64,000 bases of DNA from Rhodobacteraceae bacterium Alg238-R152 (GCA_900537125.1 UNRJ01000009.1:181339-245338); one strand, 5' to 3'; positions 28,600-39,429 are shown, numbered from the stretch's first letter. A program made the numbers and translations. Notes: generated by a model from the letters alone, not told the origin.

Positions 28600-30288
28600 T
28601 TAGGAATGCTCTTCGGCAGCTGTCGCAGCCAGCGCTTTGTTGTAAGCGCGCAGCGCATCTACATGGAACACCGCCCCAAGTAATTCCGGCGGTGCATTTT
28701 CGCCACCAAGCGTGACCACAGGTAGAAAAGTCTCGCCTGTGGCTTCAAAAATCGGCATGGCACTTTCCAAGGTGGCTGTGCCGTCCAAGTATAGCCCCTC
28801 CGACACCATCTCCCAACAGCGCTCCTCTGGGGCCGCCTTAGGATCACCCTTGGTTCGCATCACCTTGCCCACCCCACACATTGCCAAGAGGTAGGCTTGC
28901 GGTCCTGCCGCGATATGCACGTTGCGACGTTCCAGTTGGGTCAGGAAAAAAGACCCATCCACAAGGCGAGAACTCAGCGCGGTCGATATCGACACAGCCA
29001 CCATCACCGCAAGCCCGGTTTGCCAGTCGCCGGTCATTTCAAACACGATCAACGTGGTGGAAATTGGCGCGCCAAGTACAGCCGCGGCCACAGCGCCCAA
29101 TCCAGCGAGCGCATATAGAGTGGTGGTCCCGGACACATCAGGGAAAATTGCGGTGGCAATCATGCCAAAGGCCAATCCCGTCAGCGCGCCGACCATAAGC
29201 GACGGCGAAAACACCCCACCGCCCATGCGGCCTGCCATGGTGATTGACACCGCAATCACTTTTAACACGGCAAAGACCACCGCTTCGTGCAGCAGTAAGC
29301 TGCCAGTCAGCGCCGCAGAGGTGGTCTCATATCCGACCCCAATGATATGCGGGAACCAGATTGCCAGAATACCCAATAACGCCCCAGAAATTGCCGGGCG
29401 CAACCACCGAGGAATGCGCAAATCTTCTTGCAAATGACTGGCCATGTCGTCTGCCCAGAAAATCGTCCACATCAGCGCCACAGCCACCAGCCCGCAGAGC
29501 CCTCCAAGAATGAGAAAGGCTGGCAGTTCTTGATAAAACTGCAACGCCGTGCCCGTGTTGAGCGTGAACTCTGTGACATCGCCAAATTCAAGGCGATTGA
29601 TGACTGTCCCTGCGACTGAGGCAATGACAATCGGGGCAAACGCATGCACCGCAAAGTGACGCAGAACCACCTCCAGCGCAAACAGCGCCCCAGCAATGGG
29701 CGCATTGAAACTGGCCGACACTGCCGCAGCCACGGCACACCCAAGCAGGTCACGCCCAGTGATCCCGTCAGCCTTGATCCTCACACTGACCCATGTGGCG
29801 ATCATACCCGCAATGTGCACCACAGGTCCTTCGCGGCCGGTCGAGCCACCAGAAGACAAGGTGATCAGGCTAGCAAAAGCGGATGCGATACCAGCTTTGC
29901 GCTCCACACGGCCTTCGTGCAGAGCGGCCCCTTCAATCACATCCGCCACTGAGCGCACCCGCCCGTCTGGCGTGAACCGATTTAGGATGAGGCCAACGAG
30001 AAGCCCCCCAATCGTCGGAATCCCCACCAACCAGTACCACGGCAGCGTGTCAGCGAAAGAATGTAAGAGCGTTAGATCTTCGGCACCGTAGAGGGTCGAT
30101 TGCAGCCAATGAATGCCCTTGCGAAACAACAGGGAGGCAAACCCGGCTGCAATCCCAATACCAAGCGCGATGATCCAGAACTGAAACTGACTTGGCCCCT
30201 TACGGACCAAAACTTTCCACCCGCCACGGCAAGTGTCAGCGGCCTCATGGGCGCTTTCAGCAAGAAAGGAGCCTACCGACTTCGCCAT
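28600..30288 (-). CDS. ClC family chloride channel/antiporter with C-terminal CBS-like region
   Basis: A 562-residue integral membrane protein with the ClC two-fold topology. GSTGREGPVVH carries the gating Glu and ALFALEVVLRHF has the Glu where antiporters hold their proton glutamate. After the membrane part, about 100 residues resemble CBS domains. It would exchange or conduct chloride (or fluoride/nitrate) across the inner membrane. It is convergent with the DUF3299 gene, with only 5 nt between the stops. Confidence 0.92.
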   Translation of the reverse strand: MAKSVGSFLAESAHEAADTCRGGWKVLVRKGPSQFQFWIIALGIGIAAGFASLLFRKGIHWLQSTLYGAEDLTLLHSFADTLPWYWLVGIPTIGGLLVGLILNRFTPDGRVRSVADVIEGAALHEGRVERKAGIASAFASLITLSSGGSTGREGPVVHIAGMIATWVSVRIKADGITGRDLLGCAVAAAVSASFNAPIAGALFALEVVLRHFAVHAFAPIVIASVAGTVINRLEFGDVTEFTLNTGTALQFYQELPAFLILGGLCGLVAVALMWTIFWADDMASHLQEDLRIPRWLRPAISGALLGILAIWFPHIIGVGYETTSAALTGSLLLHEAVVFAVLKVIAVSITMAGRMGGGVFSPSLMVGALTGLAFGMIATAIFPDVSGTTTLYALAGLGAVAAAVLGAPISTTLIVFEMTGDWQTGLAVMVAVSISTALSSRLVDGSFFLTQLERRNVHIAAGPQAYLLAMCGVGKVMRTKGDPKAAPEERCWEMVSEGLYLDGTATLESAMPIFEATGETFLPVVTLGGENAPPELLGAVFHVDALRAYNKALAATAAEEHS

Positions 30289-30434
30289 AGTGCTGCAAAA
30301 TCTCCGCGGTGGATGAGCCGTGTGTGGTTGATACCGATGTAGTCAGAATTTTCTTGTAACGCAAAGAGGTAAGCAGAGGGTTTCACGCGAATGTGCCAGA
30401 CCGTGTGGGTTTTCCCCCAATGCCCAACTGGCGA

Positions 30435-32081
30435 TCACCCCACTAGAGCCTTTGCAGCGGCCCGCGCTTCCGGTGTGATTGTGTCGCCAGAAATCATCCG
30501 CGCCACCTCATCGACGCGTTCGTTCGCATTAAGAGGAACCACGCGGCTCAAGGTTTGCCCGTTTTTTACCGACTTAGCCACTTGCCAATGATACGCCCCA
30601 AGCGCAGCCACCTGCGGCGAGTGTGTGACCACCAAAACTTGCCCGCCTTCGGCCAAAGCTTTCAAACGGCGCCCCACGGCATCAGCAGTAGCGCCCCCAA
30701 CACCACGGTCAATTTCGTCAAAAATCAACGTCATGCCGCTGATGTCATTGGTCAGGCACACTTTGAGCGCCAAAAGGAAGCGACTCAATTCGCCACCTGA
30801 GGCAATTTTGGCCAAGGGGCCGGAGGGAGCGCCAGGGTTGGTCGCCACTACAAACTCAACCGCATCCCGGCCCTCAGGACCAGCGTCTCCGGGTGCCACA
30901 CTTGTTGTGAACACCGCACGCTCCATCTTCAGTGGTGCCAGTTCAGCCATCACAGCCTTGTCCAGCTTCTTCGCGGATTTGCTGCGCGCTGCCGTAAGTG
31001 CCTCCGCCGAAGTATCGTAGGCCGCTTCGGCCTCTTTCAAATCCGCTGTTAGGGCTGCAATATCACCCTCGCCTGCGTCCAACGCGGCCAATCGATTGCG
31101 CAGGTCTTCAGCGTAGGTGCCCAACTCATCTGGCAACACATTGTATTTGCGCGCCAATCCCCGGATTGCAAAAAGGCGCTCTTCAAGCTCTTCAAGCTCA
31201 TGTGGATTAAAGTCGAGTTCTTGCAAGCAGCGCTCAACCCCATCCACCGCATCTGCCACCTCGTTGAGCGCGCGCTCCAAAGCGGCCACAGGCGCTTCAA
31301 GCGTGTCGCCGGTTTCGGCCAAAGCATCGTCGAGCCAGCGCATGGCGTCGCTTATCGCGCTCTCGGCGCCGCCGTTGCTAAGTGCTGCATGGGCACGGCT
31401 GACATCCACGCGCACTTTCTCTGCATTTTGCATCAAGCGTCGGCGGGTATCGAGCTCTGCCTCTTCGCCCGGCTGCGGATCCAATTTATCGAGTTCCGCA
31501 ACAGCGTGACGCAGAAAATCTTCTTCCGCCTTTGCTTCCTCAAGAGCCATTTGCGCGGTTTTTAGCGCCTTGCGGGCACCGGTCATAGAGGACCATGTTG
31601 CCCGGGTTTTGGCGCGTAATTTGTCAGTGGTCGCAAAAAGGTCAAGCACATCCCGGTGGCCCTTGGGGTCCAACAGCCCACGGTCATCATGTTGTCCGTG
31701 CAATTCCAACAGGGTTTCAGACAACCGACGCAACACTTCACCCGACACACGCCGATCATTGACCCAAGCGGTCTTGCGGCCATCGCTACGGTTGATGCGG
31801 CGCAGGATCAGCTCTTCCCCCCCCGGTAAGCCGGTATCCTCAAGAATGGCATGCGCTGGATGACCTTTTGGCACATCAAACTCCGCAACCACCTCGCCCT
31901 GATCCGCACCAGAGCGTACCAATTCGGCACGCCCACGCCAGCCCAGCACAAATCCCAAACTGTCCAGCAAGATGGATTTGCCTGCACCGGTTTCGCCGGT
32001 CAACACATTGAGGCCCGGTTGAAACACGAGGTCCAACCGGTCAATGATAAGCATGTCACGTATTTCAAGCGAGCGCAGCAT
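30435..32081 (-). CDS. recN: DNA repair protein RecN
   Basis: A 548-residue SMC-like ATPase. Walker A is TGETGAGKSILLDSL near the N-terminus, the ABC-type signature ASGGELSRFLLALK and Walker B TLIFDEIDRGVGG are near the C-terminus, and coiled-coil lies between. It acts in double-strand-break repair. It follows bamD on the minus strand with a 35-nt gap, which extends the lpxC-bamD-recN run. No LexA box was evident before it. Confidence 0.96.
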   Translation of the reverse strand: MLRSLEIRDMLIIDRLDLVFQPGLNVLTGETGAGKSILLDSLGFVLGWRGRAELVRSGADQGEVVAEFDVPKGHPAHAILEDTGLPGGEELILRRINRSDGRKTAWVNDRRVSGEVLRRLSETLLELHGQHDDRGLLDPKGHRDVLDLFATTDKLRAKTRATWSSMTGARKALKTAQMALEEAKAEEDFLRHAVAELDKLDPQPGEEAELDTRRRLMQNAEKVRVDVSRAHAALSNGGAESAISDAMRWLDDALAETGDTLEAPVAALERALNEVADAVDGVERCLQELDFNPHELEELEERLFAIRGLARKYNVLPDELGTYAEDLRNRLAALDAGEGDIAALTADLKEAEAAYDTSAEALTAARSKSAKKLDKAVMAELAPLKMERAVFTTSVAPGDAGPEGRDAVEFVVATNPGAPSGPLAKIASGGELSRFLLALKVCLTNDISGMTLIFDEIDRGVGGATADAVGRRLKALAEGGQVLVVTHSPQVAALGAYHWQVAKSVKNGQTLSRVVPLNANERVDEVARMISGDTITPEARAAAKALVG

Positions 32082-32116
32082 TCAGCGTCACACCGCAGGG
32101 CAGCCCCTGCCCCCTA

Positions 32117-32971
32117 TCACAGCCATTTGCCTTGCAAGGTCTGACGGTAGACCTGATTGAGCCAACTGCTGCCTTCTACCTTCGCATTCAAACCATTCTG
32201 ACGCAGCAATTCATAGCTGTCTTCATACCATTCTGTGGATTGGAAGTTGTGGCCCAAAATTGCTGCTGCGGTCTGGGCTTCTGCATAGAGCCCAAGCGAC
32301 AGATACGACTCGACCAAGCGGTGCAGTGCTTCGGGCGTGTGTGTGGTGGTCTGGAAGTCTTCAACAACAACACGGAATCGTTTAATCGCCGCGCTGAAAT
32401 GATCCCTTCGCAGATAGTACCGACCGATTTCCATCTCTTTTGATGCTAGGTGGTCAAACGCCAGGTCGAATTTCAACATCGCAGACCGCGCATATTCGCT
32501 TTCCGGATAGATCTCGATCACCTTGCGCAATTCCTGCAACGCCTGAAACGTAAGCCCCTGGTCGCGCCCCACTTCGTCGATCTGATCGTAGTAGGTTAGC
32601 GCCAGCAAATATTGCGCGTAAGCGGCGTCGTCTTCAGCAGGGTAGAAGTCGATGTAACGCTGGGCAGCGGCACGTGCCTCCGGATAGGCACCGTCTGAGT
32701 GAAACGCGAACGCCTGCATCACCATCGAACGTTTGGCCAACTCACTATACGGGTAAAGGCGTTCAATTTCGGAGAAGAAGAATGCCGCATCGGTGCCCCG
32801 ATCTCGCGCGATCTCAAACTCGCCGCGCTCAAAGATTTGCTCAGGCGTAAACTGCTCCATATCGACCAAGCCGCGACGGGCGTCGCTGGTGCTGTTATCG
32901 CTACATGCAACCGCCAAGGCCAAAGCCAGAACCGAACCAATGAGGCGGGTGCGCGTTCTGATGCCTGACAT
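32117..32971 (-). CDS. bamD: outer membrane protein assembly factor BamD (lipoprotein)
   Basis: A 284-residue lipoprotein. The start at 32971 (AAGG upstream) gives a signal peptide ending AVAC with Cys23 as the lipidated residue. The mature part contains TPR repeats: EIFERGEFEIARDRG-like first repeat, then YPYSELAKRSMVMQAF, the classic BamD/ComL block. It assembles beta-barrels in the outer membrane with BamA. lpxC lies just upstream, and this lpxC-bamD-recN order is common in Alphaproteobacteria. Confidence 0.94.
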   Translation of the reverse strand: MSGIRTRTRLIGSVLALALAVACSDNSTSDARRGLVDMEQFTPEQIFERGEFEIARDRGTDAAFFFSEIERLYPYSELAKRSMVMQAFAFHSDGAYPEARAAAQRYIDFYPAEDDAAYAQYLLALTYYDQIDEVGRDQGLTFQALQELRKVIEIYPESEYARSAMLKFDLAFDHLASKEMEIGRYYLRRDHFSAAIKRFRVVVEDFQTTTHTPEALHRLVESYLSLGLYAEAQTAAAILGHNFQSTEWYEDSYELLRQNGLNAKVEGSSWLNQVYRQTLQGKWL

Positions 32972-33078
32972 AGTGCCTACCTTCTGCTCCGTGCGGGCTT
33001 TCGCCGCTCTTTCACAAGCTGTTAGCATAGAAATTTGCGGGGCAAAACGCCTTTGAACCGTTTTGTTAAGTTCCGATC

Positions 33079-34002
33079 TTATGCGACGGCAGGAAACTCG
33101 CCCATATGCACGCCAGCCCCAGGCAAACGCGCGGCTTGAATGGCGTCGCATTCCACCAAACGCCAATTGTCCGGATGCGCAAAAAGTTCGCACAACAAGG
33201 CGTTTGTCAGAGAGTGGCCAGCACGATGACCGCGGTAATGGGCCAGAAGCGGCGCCCCTGCGAGATACAAATCCCCCATGGCATCCAGCATCTTGTGGCG
33301 CACAGGCTCATCTTGATGGCGCAAACCACCTTTGGCTTGCACATCTGCACCGTCAAACACCACGGCGTTCTCAGATGGATCACCACCCAGCGCCAAACCG
33401 TTGGCCCGCATAGCGTCCACATCGGCCTGACGGCAAAAGGTCCGGCTGTTGCACAGCTCGCGGATAAAGCTTCCGTTGGCAAGATTGAGCTCTTTGGTCT
33501 GCTGACCAATCGCCTCATCCACAAAATCAATATGGAAATCGATGCGCATCTCGTCTGCTGGCACCAATGAGGCAGTGGCTTCTCCGCGGGTCACGGACAC
33601 AGGTTTCAACACCTCGATCGCCCAGACTGGTGCACCCTGACGCACAATACCTGCCTTCAAAAAACCAAGCACGAAGTCCGCAGAGCTGCCATCCAAAATT
33701 GGCACTTCTGGCCCGTCCAACTCGATGAGAGCGTTGTGGATGCCACAGCCAGCCAAAGCGGCCATAAGGTGTTCGATGGTGGAAACGGAAACACCCGCCT
33801 CGTTCTTAATGCGGGTGCAAAGCGCTGTTTGCTCAACCACATCCCAACGGGCCGGGATCAGTGCATCTCCTAGGAGGACATCCGTGCGCTTGAACCAGAT
33901 ACCATAGTCGGTGGAGGCAGGCCGCACGGTCAGATGCACGGGTGCACCCGAGTGAAGGCCGTTGCCTTGGAAATGAACTGGTGTCTTGAGCGTCGCTTGC
34001 AC
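33079..34002 (-). CDS. lpxC: UDP-3-O-acyl-N-acetylglucosamine deacetylase
   Basis: A 307-residue LpxC, the committed step of lipid A synthesis. Zinc ligands are visible as His78 in STIEHLMAAL and the later RHKMLDAMGD; the catalytic His is in GHRAGHSLTN. The GTG at 34002 is chosen. It is preceded by GGGGAAAC, gives the usual N-terminus VQATLK, the usual length near 305, and puts His78 at its family position; an ATG at 34134 would add 44 unrelated residues. A terminator separates it from ftsZ, so it has its own promoter. Confidence 0.93.
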   Translation of the reverse strand: MQATLKTPVHFQGNGLHSGAPVHLTVRPASTDYGIWFKRTDVLLGDALIPARWDVVEQTALCTRIKNEAGVSVSTIEHLMAALAGCGIHNALIELDGPEVPILDGSSADFVLGFLKAGIVRQGAPVWAIEVLKPVSVTRGEATASLVPADEMRIDFHIDFVDEAIGQQTKELNLANGSFIRELCNSRTFCRQADVDAMRANGLALGGDPSENAVVFDGADVQAKGGLRHQDEPVRHKMLDAMGDLYLAGAPLLAHYRGHRAGHSLTNALLCELFAHPDNWRLVECDAIQAARLPGAGVHMGEFPAVA

Positions 34003-34162
34003 GTGTTTCCCCAAAATGACGCGGCACACCCCATTGGCCGCAATAGTGAGGTAGAGGCTTTGCTCTGTCTTCTCAAATAAAGCTTTGTAACGAGATGAAA
34101 CATCACTGTAACAAATCGGCAAAACACCGCGCACACCTCTCTAAAGCGCTGTAAATCAAACG

Positions 34163-34188
34163 AAAAAGGCCACCCAATTGGGTGGCCT
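34163..34188 (-). terminator. intrinsic terminator of ftsZ
   Basis: A perfect 22-nt palindrome (34167-34188, arms AGGCCACCCAA/TTGGGTGGCCT) is followed on the minus strand by five T. It lies 25 nt past the ftsZ stop and insulates the division genes from lpxC. Confidence 0.88.
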
Positions 34189-34212
34189 CCTCACAGATAT
34201 TTCACAAATAAA

Positions 34213-35853
34213 TTAGTTGGCCTGACGGCGCAGGAAGGCGGGGATTTCAATCCGCTCCTGATCTTCATCCATTTGTGGCGCTGGTTCGTTGGTCTGAACC
34301 GCTGGCTGCTGACGCACAGGCTGTGCGGTCTGCGCCGTGCCCTGCTCTGCGCCATGACCTGTCATCTTGTTGATCAGCGAGTTGATGCCAAACCGTGGAC
34401 GTTCTTCCACCCGAGGTTCTGGCGCAGGCACCGCTGGACGGGACGGAGCGGCAGGTGCTTTTTCAACTGCGGCCTGCAAGCGCTGCATCAGCTGCGGCGT
34501 AGGCGTGCCTGGCGCTGGACGTTGAGGTGCAACAAAGCCCTGCGGCTCCTCTTCGAACATCTCAGGTTGAACGGCTTGCGCCGGAGATGGCTGATAAGCC
34601 GGGGCCGGCACGTCCGCTCCTGCAGACACCGCGTCAAAAGTTGGCGCTGCCGGTGCAGCAGCAACTGCTGGCGCTTCCTCTTCAAAGATATCTTCCATCT
34701 GTTCCTGCGCAGCGGCCTGCTGTGCGTCCATCTGATGGAACAGCGACGGCTCAGTCGCTGCCGGTGCTGGTTCAACCACTGCAACCTCTTCCGCAGCAGG
34801 AGCCTGCTGCACGGTTTCAATGGTTGGTGTCGCAGTCAGCGGCTCACGCATGGAGCGACGCGGCAAGGGCATTGCAGAATTGGTTTCCGCAGCATCGATG
34901 CCGGTTGCGACAACAGACACGCGCATGCCACCTTCGAGGTTCTCGTCCATGGTGGAACCCACGATGATGTTGGCATCAGCGTCGACTTCTTCGCGAATGC
35001 GGTTGGCCGCTTCATCCAGCTCAAACAGGGTCAGGTCGTGACCGCCAGTGATGTTGATCAACACACCTTTGGCACCACGCAAGGAAATTTCGTCCAGCAG
35101 CGGGTTGGCGATGGCCTTCTCAGCCGCCTGAATGGCGCGATCTTCGCCCTCAGCCTCACCGGTACCCATCATCGCTTTGCCCATTTCGTCCATGACTGCG
35201 CGCACATCGGCAAAGTCAAGGTTGATCAAGCCAGGACGGACCATGAGGTCCGTCACACCCTTAACGCCCTGATACAGAACGTCGTCCGCCATGGAGAAGG
35301 CTTCGGTAAAGGTGGTTTTCTCATTGGCCAAACGGAACAGGTTCTGGTTTGGAATGATGATCAGCGTGTCGACCATCTTCTGCAGTTGTTCCACGCCCTC
35401 CTCAGCCTGACGCATGCGTTTCGCGCCCTCGAATTGGAATGGCTTGGTCACAACACCCACGGTCAGAACACCCAGCTCACGCGCTGCCTGCGCAATGATT
35501 GGGGCCGCACCTGTGCCGGTGCCTCCGCCCATACCCGCGGTGATAAAGCACATGTGTGCGCCTGCGAGGTGGTCGACAATTTGCTCGATGCTTTCTTCGG
35601 CAGCGGCCGCACCTACGGTTGCGCGCGCCCCAGCGCCCAGACCTTCAGTGACCTTCACGCCCAATTGCACGCGGCTTTCAGATTTACTTTGCTGAAGCGC
35701 TTGCGCGTCGGTGTTCGCAACCACGAACTCCACGCCCTCAAGCTCTTTGTCGATCATGTTGTTGACCGCGTTGCCGCCTGCTCCGCCAACACCAAATACG
35801 GTGATGCGGGGCTTCAGATCACCCTCGTCGGGCATCGTCAGATTCAATGTCAT
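34213..35853 (-). CDS. ftsZ: cell division protein FtsZ
   Basis: A 546-residue tubulin homologue that forms the Z ring. The GTP-binding GMGGGTGTG is at about 107-115 and the T7-loop segment follows near 200. After the ~320-residue GTPase core comes a long Ala/Pro/Gln-rich linker of about 190 residues, and the conserved C-terminal peptide [13 protein letters not shown] that binds FtsA. The ATG at 35853 is preferred to a GTG at 35883 because AGGCGGA stands 7 nt before it. It is the last division gene, with a 359-nt upstream gap that holds a CtrA-type box. Confidence 0.97.
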   Translation of the reverse strand: MTLNLTMPDEGDLKPRITVFGVGGAGGNAVNNMIDKELEGVEFVVANTDAQALQQSKSESRVQLGVKVTEGLGAGARATVGAAAAEESIEQIVDHLAGAHMCFITAGMGGGTGTGAAPIIAQAARELGVLTVGVVTKPFQFEGAKRMRQAEEGVEQLQKMVDTLIIIPNQNLFRLANEKTTFTEAFSMADDVLYQGVKGVTDLMVRPGLINLDFADVRAVMDEMGKAMMGTGEAEGEDRAIQAAEKAIANPLLDEISLRGAKGVLINITGGHDLTLFELDEAANRIREEVDADANIIVGSTMDENLEGGMRVSVVATGIDAAETNSAMPLPRRSMREPLTATPTIETVQQAPAAEEVAVVEPAPAATEPSLFHQMDAQQAAAQEQMEDIFEEEAPAVAAAPAAPTFDAVSAGADVPAPAYQPSPAQAVQPEMFEEEPQGFVAPQRPAPGTPTPQLMQRLQAAVEKAPAAPSRPAVPAPEPRVEERPRFGINSLINKMTGHGAEQGTAQTAQPVRQQPAVQTNEPAPQMDEDQERIEIPAFLRRQAN

Positions 35854-36212
35854 AGAACTGTCCGCCTGTTGTTTACCCGCCACAGCGGGCTATTTTCTGC
35901 CTACTCAGCTTCATTATTAAACAGGGTTTGCAGAATCGTCATCCCAAAAAGCGCATTTCGCCACAAAATATGGGGTAAAAATGCAAAAACTAGCGGCATC
36001 TTGCCGAAACCGCCATATTTTGCGGGGCAAGACAAGTGTCACACAACACTAAACAACCACCCAGGACATGCGAGATGCCACAGGAGCTTGCTATGTTCAT
36101 GTTTGGAGACCACTGCTCGGCACTCCGGATCCGCGTTTTGACCGCGATTATCCAGAACTTAACCAAGGCTTAATCAGAGGTCACCCCCAAAAACGCAGTT
36201 GCGTTCCCTTTC
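35854..36212 (-). other. ftsA-ftsZ intergenic region with probable ftsZ promoter
   Basis: 359 nt without a gene. On the minus strand it contains, in order, a short hairpin (AACGCA/TGCGTT, 36192-36205) followed by T that may attenuate transcription from ftsA, a perfect CtrA box at 36159-36173, AT-rich stretches, and a GAATC (GANTC, CcrM-type) site at 35933-35937. The length alone suggests that ftsZ has its own promoter. Confidence 0.6.
36159..36173 (-). promoter_or_regulatory. CtrA box (TTAA-N7-TTAA) upstream of ftsZ
   Basis: TTAACCAAGGCTTAA matches the full CtrA consensus with exact 7-nt spacing, 306 nt before the ftsZ ATG. CtrA is the alphaproteobacterial cell-cycle regulator that binds the ftsZ promoter in Caulobacter. 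Binding here is inferred. Confidence 0.6.
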
Positions 36213-37547
36213 TCACCAATTCTCTTTGAACCAGCGCACAGCCTTGCCAAATGGCCGTGTGCCATACCGTTCCACCGGCAGATCGAAGTCCCACCATTCG
36301 TCCTGTGGGTGGGTTGCAAACAGGCACATGCCGACGGTGGCCGCAAAACCCGGCCCTGTGGCGGCCTGCGGCAAACCATGCACGCGCATGGGCCGCCCAA
36401 GGCGCACCTGTTGACCAAGGATTTTTGTCGCAAGCCCGTCCAATCCCGGAATTTGGCTGCCGCCTCCGGTCAGCACAATCTGTTGACTTGGCAGATGCTC
36501 AAAGCCCGCCGCATCAAGTCGCGCGCGAACTTCTTCGAGAATTTCTTCAACACGTGGTCGCATAATTCCGATCAACTCAGCGCGGCTCACCGTGCGGCGG
36601 TCATGTTCCCAGTCACCTGTATCACCAGCAAGCTCAATCATGTCACGATCATCCATACCTGTGGCCACAACGCCACCGTAGAAGGTCTTGATGCGCTCCG
36701 CTGTGGAGGTTGGCACTTGCAATCCCATAGAGATGTCGCCGGTCACGTGGTCACCGCCCATACGCACCGTGTCGGCAAAAATCATGTGCTTCTTCATGAA
36801 GATCGACAAGCTGGTCGCCCCACCTCCCATATCGATACAGGCCGCACCGAGCTCTTGCTCATCTTCCACCAAGGCGGACAAACCCGACACGTAAGCAGAG
36901 GACGCAATCCCGGCGAGCTCCAGATCACAACGGCGGATACAGTGCACAAGGTTTTGCACCGCGGCTTTATCGACCGTCAGCATATGCATGTCGGTGGTCA
37001 GCGTCTGCCCCACCTGCCCGCGTGGGTCACCCAAACCGGAACGATGATCGAGCGCAAAATTCACCGGCTGTGCATGCAACACTTCGCGGTCGGCACCGTA
37101 ATCCGGCACATCGCAGGACGCTAGTACACGCGCAACATCCTGACCGTCCACAGTTTGGCCCTCCACATCAATTTGGCCGTCCAGACCATAAGAACGCGGC
37201 TCGGCACCGGAAAAACAGGCAATCACATGATCGACACGGATTTTCGCCATTTTCTGCGCCGCTTGCACAACCGTACGTATGGCGCGTTCGGTTTCCTGCA
37301 TGGTGTCAATTTCGCCAAACTTCACCCCACGGGACATAATGGTGTTGGCGCCAATCACACGGTAGCCTGATTGACCTGCCATCGAGCCAATACCTTCGAC
37401 GCTGGCCAGTCTGTCGGTGCCATCAAATCGCAGAACCAAACAGGCAATCTTGGACGTTCCCACATCCAACACCGCAATCACTCCACGCTGCATGGCCACT
37501 TTGCGCATCGCACGCATGGCGCGCTGGCTCTGATAAAGCTCTGTCAT
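36213..37547 (-). CDS. ftsA: cell division protein FtsA
   Basis: A 444-residue actin-fold ATPase that tethers FtsZ to the membrane. The phosphate-binding VLDVGTSKIACLV is near the N-terminus and CIDMGGGATSLSIF and VLTGGGSQIPGL follow in order. The ATG at 37547 overlaps the ftsQ stop (ATGA), so it is preferred to an upstream ATG at 37586. It is co-transcribed with ddl-ftsQ. Confidence 0.96.
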   Translation of the reverse strand: MTELYQSQRAMRAMRKVAMQRGVIAVLDVGTSKIACLVLRFDGTDRLASVEGIGSMAGQSGYRVIGANTIMSRGVKFGEIDTMQETERAIRTVVQAAQKMAKIRVDHVIACFSGAEPRSYGLDGQIDVEGQTVDGQDVARVLASCDVPDYGADREVLHAQPVNFALDHRSGLGDPRGQVGQTLTTDMHMLTVDKAAVQNLVHCIRRCDLELAGIASSAYVSGLSALVEDEQELGAACIDMGGGATSLSIFMKKHMIFADTVRMGGDHVTGDISMGLQVPTSTAERIKTFYGGVVATGMDDRDMIELAGDTGDWEHDRRTVSRAELIGIMRPRVEEILEEVRARLDAAGFEHLPSQQIVLTGGGSQIPGLDGLATKILGQQVRLGRPMRVHGLPQAATGPGFAATVGMCLFATHPQDEWWDFDLPVERYGTRPFGKAVRWFKENW

Positions 37548-38422
37548 TGTCCCACTGTCCCCGTCGTCATAAGGCTTGTTTGCCACCAGGCGTCTACGGC
37601 CTGTTCTGTTAGTTGTACTGTGGGCCGATGTGCCAAGCGCATATCGACCACTTTAATATCACGCTCCAAAAGCTCTTCGGCATTGTTGAGCGCGACCACG
37701 CGATCCAGCGCCTCAACCGCCCGCTGCTCCGGTAACTTGATCCGTTGCCCGCGATCAAGCACCAGATCCCAACGCCGCTCGCCAACACGCACCAAGCCAA
37801 TCACGCGGTCAGCAACAGGCGCTGCCGCCGAAAATAGGCGTAACGCTTCTGGCACATGCAGGTCGGCACCTTCACCCGCAATCAATGGCATCTGTGGATA
37901 GGCCACGCGAGATGTCGCAGGGCCGGTCACATGGCCCTCTGGATCAACAAGCGTCAGCCCTTCATGTGTGCGCCACACAACCACTGGCGTGCGCTCAGCA
38001 ATATTGAGCTGCAAAATCCCGCCAGGTCGCACCCGCACAGAGACATTCGCAATGGCCGGCAACTCTTCTACCCGTGCTCGTATCGCTGGCAGGTCGAGAT
38101 CAAACGAACTGCTCGGAAAGCTCAAAGAAAGAATTTCGCGAATGTCCTCGGACGTGCCTTGCGAGGCCCCGTCCACCGTCATTGCTGACACCATGAATTC
38201 AGGCCGCGTCGCAATTTCGCGACGCAGATCGCTCACCGCCAGGTTCAGGCTTTCGCGCCGCCCCTCATCGGACAGCCAAATCGCGGTGCTACCAGCCACC
38301 ACGACAAACGGAACCACCACCCGCAAGAACAGACGGAACAGGGGGGTCAGCATCAGCCGTTCAAACCGATACGCCCAACGCGACGGTGCATTGTCCCTAC
38401 GGCCCGCCGTCAACGATCGCAT
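37544..38422 (-). CDS. ftsQ: cell division protein FtsQ
   Basis: A 292-residue bitopic protein. A cytoplasmic Arg-rich head precedes one TM (about 35-55), then a POTRA domain and the FtsQ beta domain ([20 protein letters not shown]). It links the early and late division proteins through FtsB/FtsL. The ATG at 38422 has GGAGG 7 nt upstream; one at 38443 does not. Its 5' end overlaps ddl by 13 nt and its stop overlaps ftsA. Confidence 0.94.
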   Translation of the reverse strand: MRSLTAGRRDNAPSRWAYRFERLMLTPLFRLFLRVVVPFVVVAGSTAIWLSDEGRRESLNLAVSDLRREIATRPEFMVSAMTVDGASQGTSEDIREILSLSFPSSSFDLDLPAIRARVEELPAIANVSVRVRPGGILQLNIAERTPVVVWRTHEGLTLVDPEGHVTGPATSRVAYPQMPLIAGEGADLHVPEALRLFSAAAPVADRVIGLVRVGERRWDLVLDRGQRIKLPEQRAVEALDRVVALNNAEELLERDIKVVDMRLAHRPTVQLTEQAVDAWWQTSLMTTGTVGQ

Positions 38423-39330
38423 GAAGCGTCCTCCACCATCCAAAGGCAGAACTGCGAAAATGACATATCAATATGTGCGGCTTGTTCAGGGCTCAGCGAT
38501 GTTGGTGTCATGCCAGGCTGCGTGTTGACCTCCAAAATGATCAACCCGTCCAGTCCACGACTTTCGTCCCAGCGGAAATCTGTGCGAGAAACACCGCGAC
38601 AGCCAAGCGCGTTGTGCGCCCGAACAGCAAACTCCAGGCAAGCATCGGTGATCTCTTGCGGAATATTCGCGGGCATCTCATGCCGCGAGCCACCTTCAGC
38701 GTATTTTGCCTCATAGTCATACCAGCCATCGGTGATGATATCGGTCACACCAAGCGCCCGGTCGCCCATCACAGTGGTGGTCATCTCCCGGCCCGGAGCA
38801 AAGGTTTCCACCATCACCTCATCAGGCATGGTTTCCGCCAATTGCGGCGGCGAATTGGCACCTTCGTTGACGATATAGATGCCAACCGAGCTGCCCTCAT
38901 TGTTGGGCTTCACCACGTAAGGTGGGTCCATCACGTGACGCGCGGCCACATCTGCCTTGTCGGTGATCACGCTGTCCATAACTGGCAAGCCTGCCTGCTT
39001 GAACACATCTTTGGACCGCTGTTTGTCCATCGCCAGCGCAGAGGCCAAAACGCCTGAATGCGTGTAAGGAATACACAGCCACTCCAGCAGACCTTGCACA
39101 CAGCCATCTTCGCCCCAACGCCCATGCAGCGCGTTGAACACAACGTCCGGTTTGATCTCTTGCAAACGCGCAACGAGATCGGGGCCTGCATCGACCTCTA
39201 TCACGTCCAATCCTGCGTCCCGTAGTGCAGTGGCGCATTCACGCCCTGACGACAGTGACACCTCTCGTTCTACAGAGGGGCCGCCCATCAATACTGCCAC
39301 TTTGGGGGGTGCCTGCTCTGACAGTCCCAC
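38410..39330 (-). CDS. ddl: D-alanine--D-alanine ligase
   Basis: A 306-residue ATP-grasp enzyme that makes the D-Ala-D-Ala dipeptide of peptidoglycan. [14 protein letters not shown] at the N-terminus, [12 protein letters not shown] for ATP binding and [15 protein letters not shown] at the C-terminus are the family blocks. It opens the ddl-ftsQ-ftsA run and has a 242-nt upstream gap with a CtrA box, so it probably carries the promoter for these division genes. Confidence 0.96.
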   Translation of the reverse strand: MGLSEQAPPKVAVLMGGPSVEREVSLSSGRECATALRDAGLDVIEVDAGPDLVARLQEIKPDVVFNALHGRWGEDGCVQGLLEWLCIPYTHSGVLASALAMDKQRSKDVFKQAGLPVMDSVITDKADVAARHVMDPPYVVKPNNEGSSVGIYIVNEGANSPPQLAETMPDEVMVETFAPGREMTTTVMGDRALGVTDIITDGWYDYEAKYAEGGSRHEMPANIPQEITDACLEFAVRAHNALGCRGVSRTDFRWDESRGLDGLIILEVNTQPGMTPTSLSPEQAAHIDMSFSQFCLWMVEDASCDR

Positions 39331-39429
39331 TGTGCCTCAATGTCCCGGACCCTTTTTGGCCCTGTTCTTATACAAGCCCTTTTTGGACTCATTTATCACA
39401 GCCACGTTGGACTGCGTTTATATATACAT

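Noticed and set aside
33079..34134. Long form of LpxC from an ATG at 34134
   Set aside because: Adds 44 residues without family similarity; the GTG at 34002 gives the standard length and N-terminus.
34273..36141. 622-codon open frame antisense to ftsZ
   Set aside because: Low-complexity Arg/His/Cys-rich translation opposite ftsZ and the intergenic region; a shadow frame.
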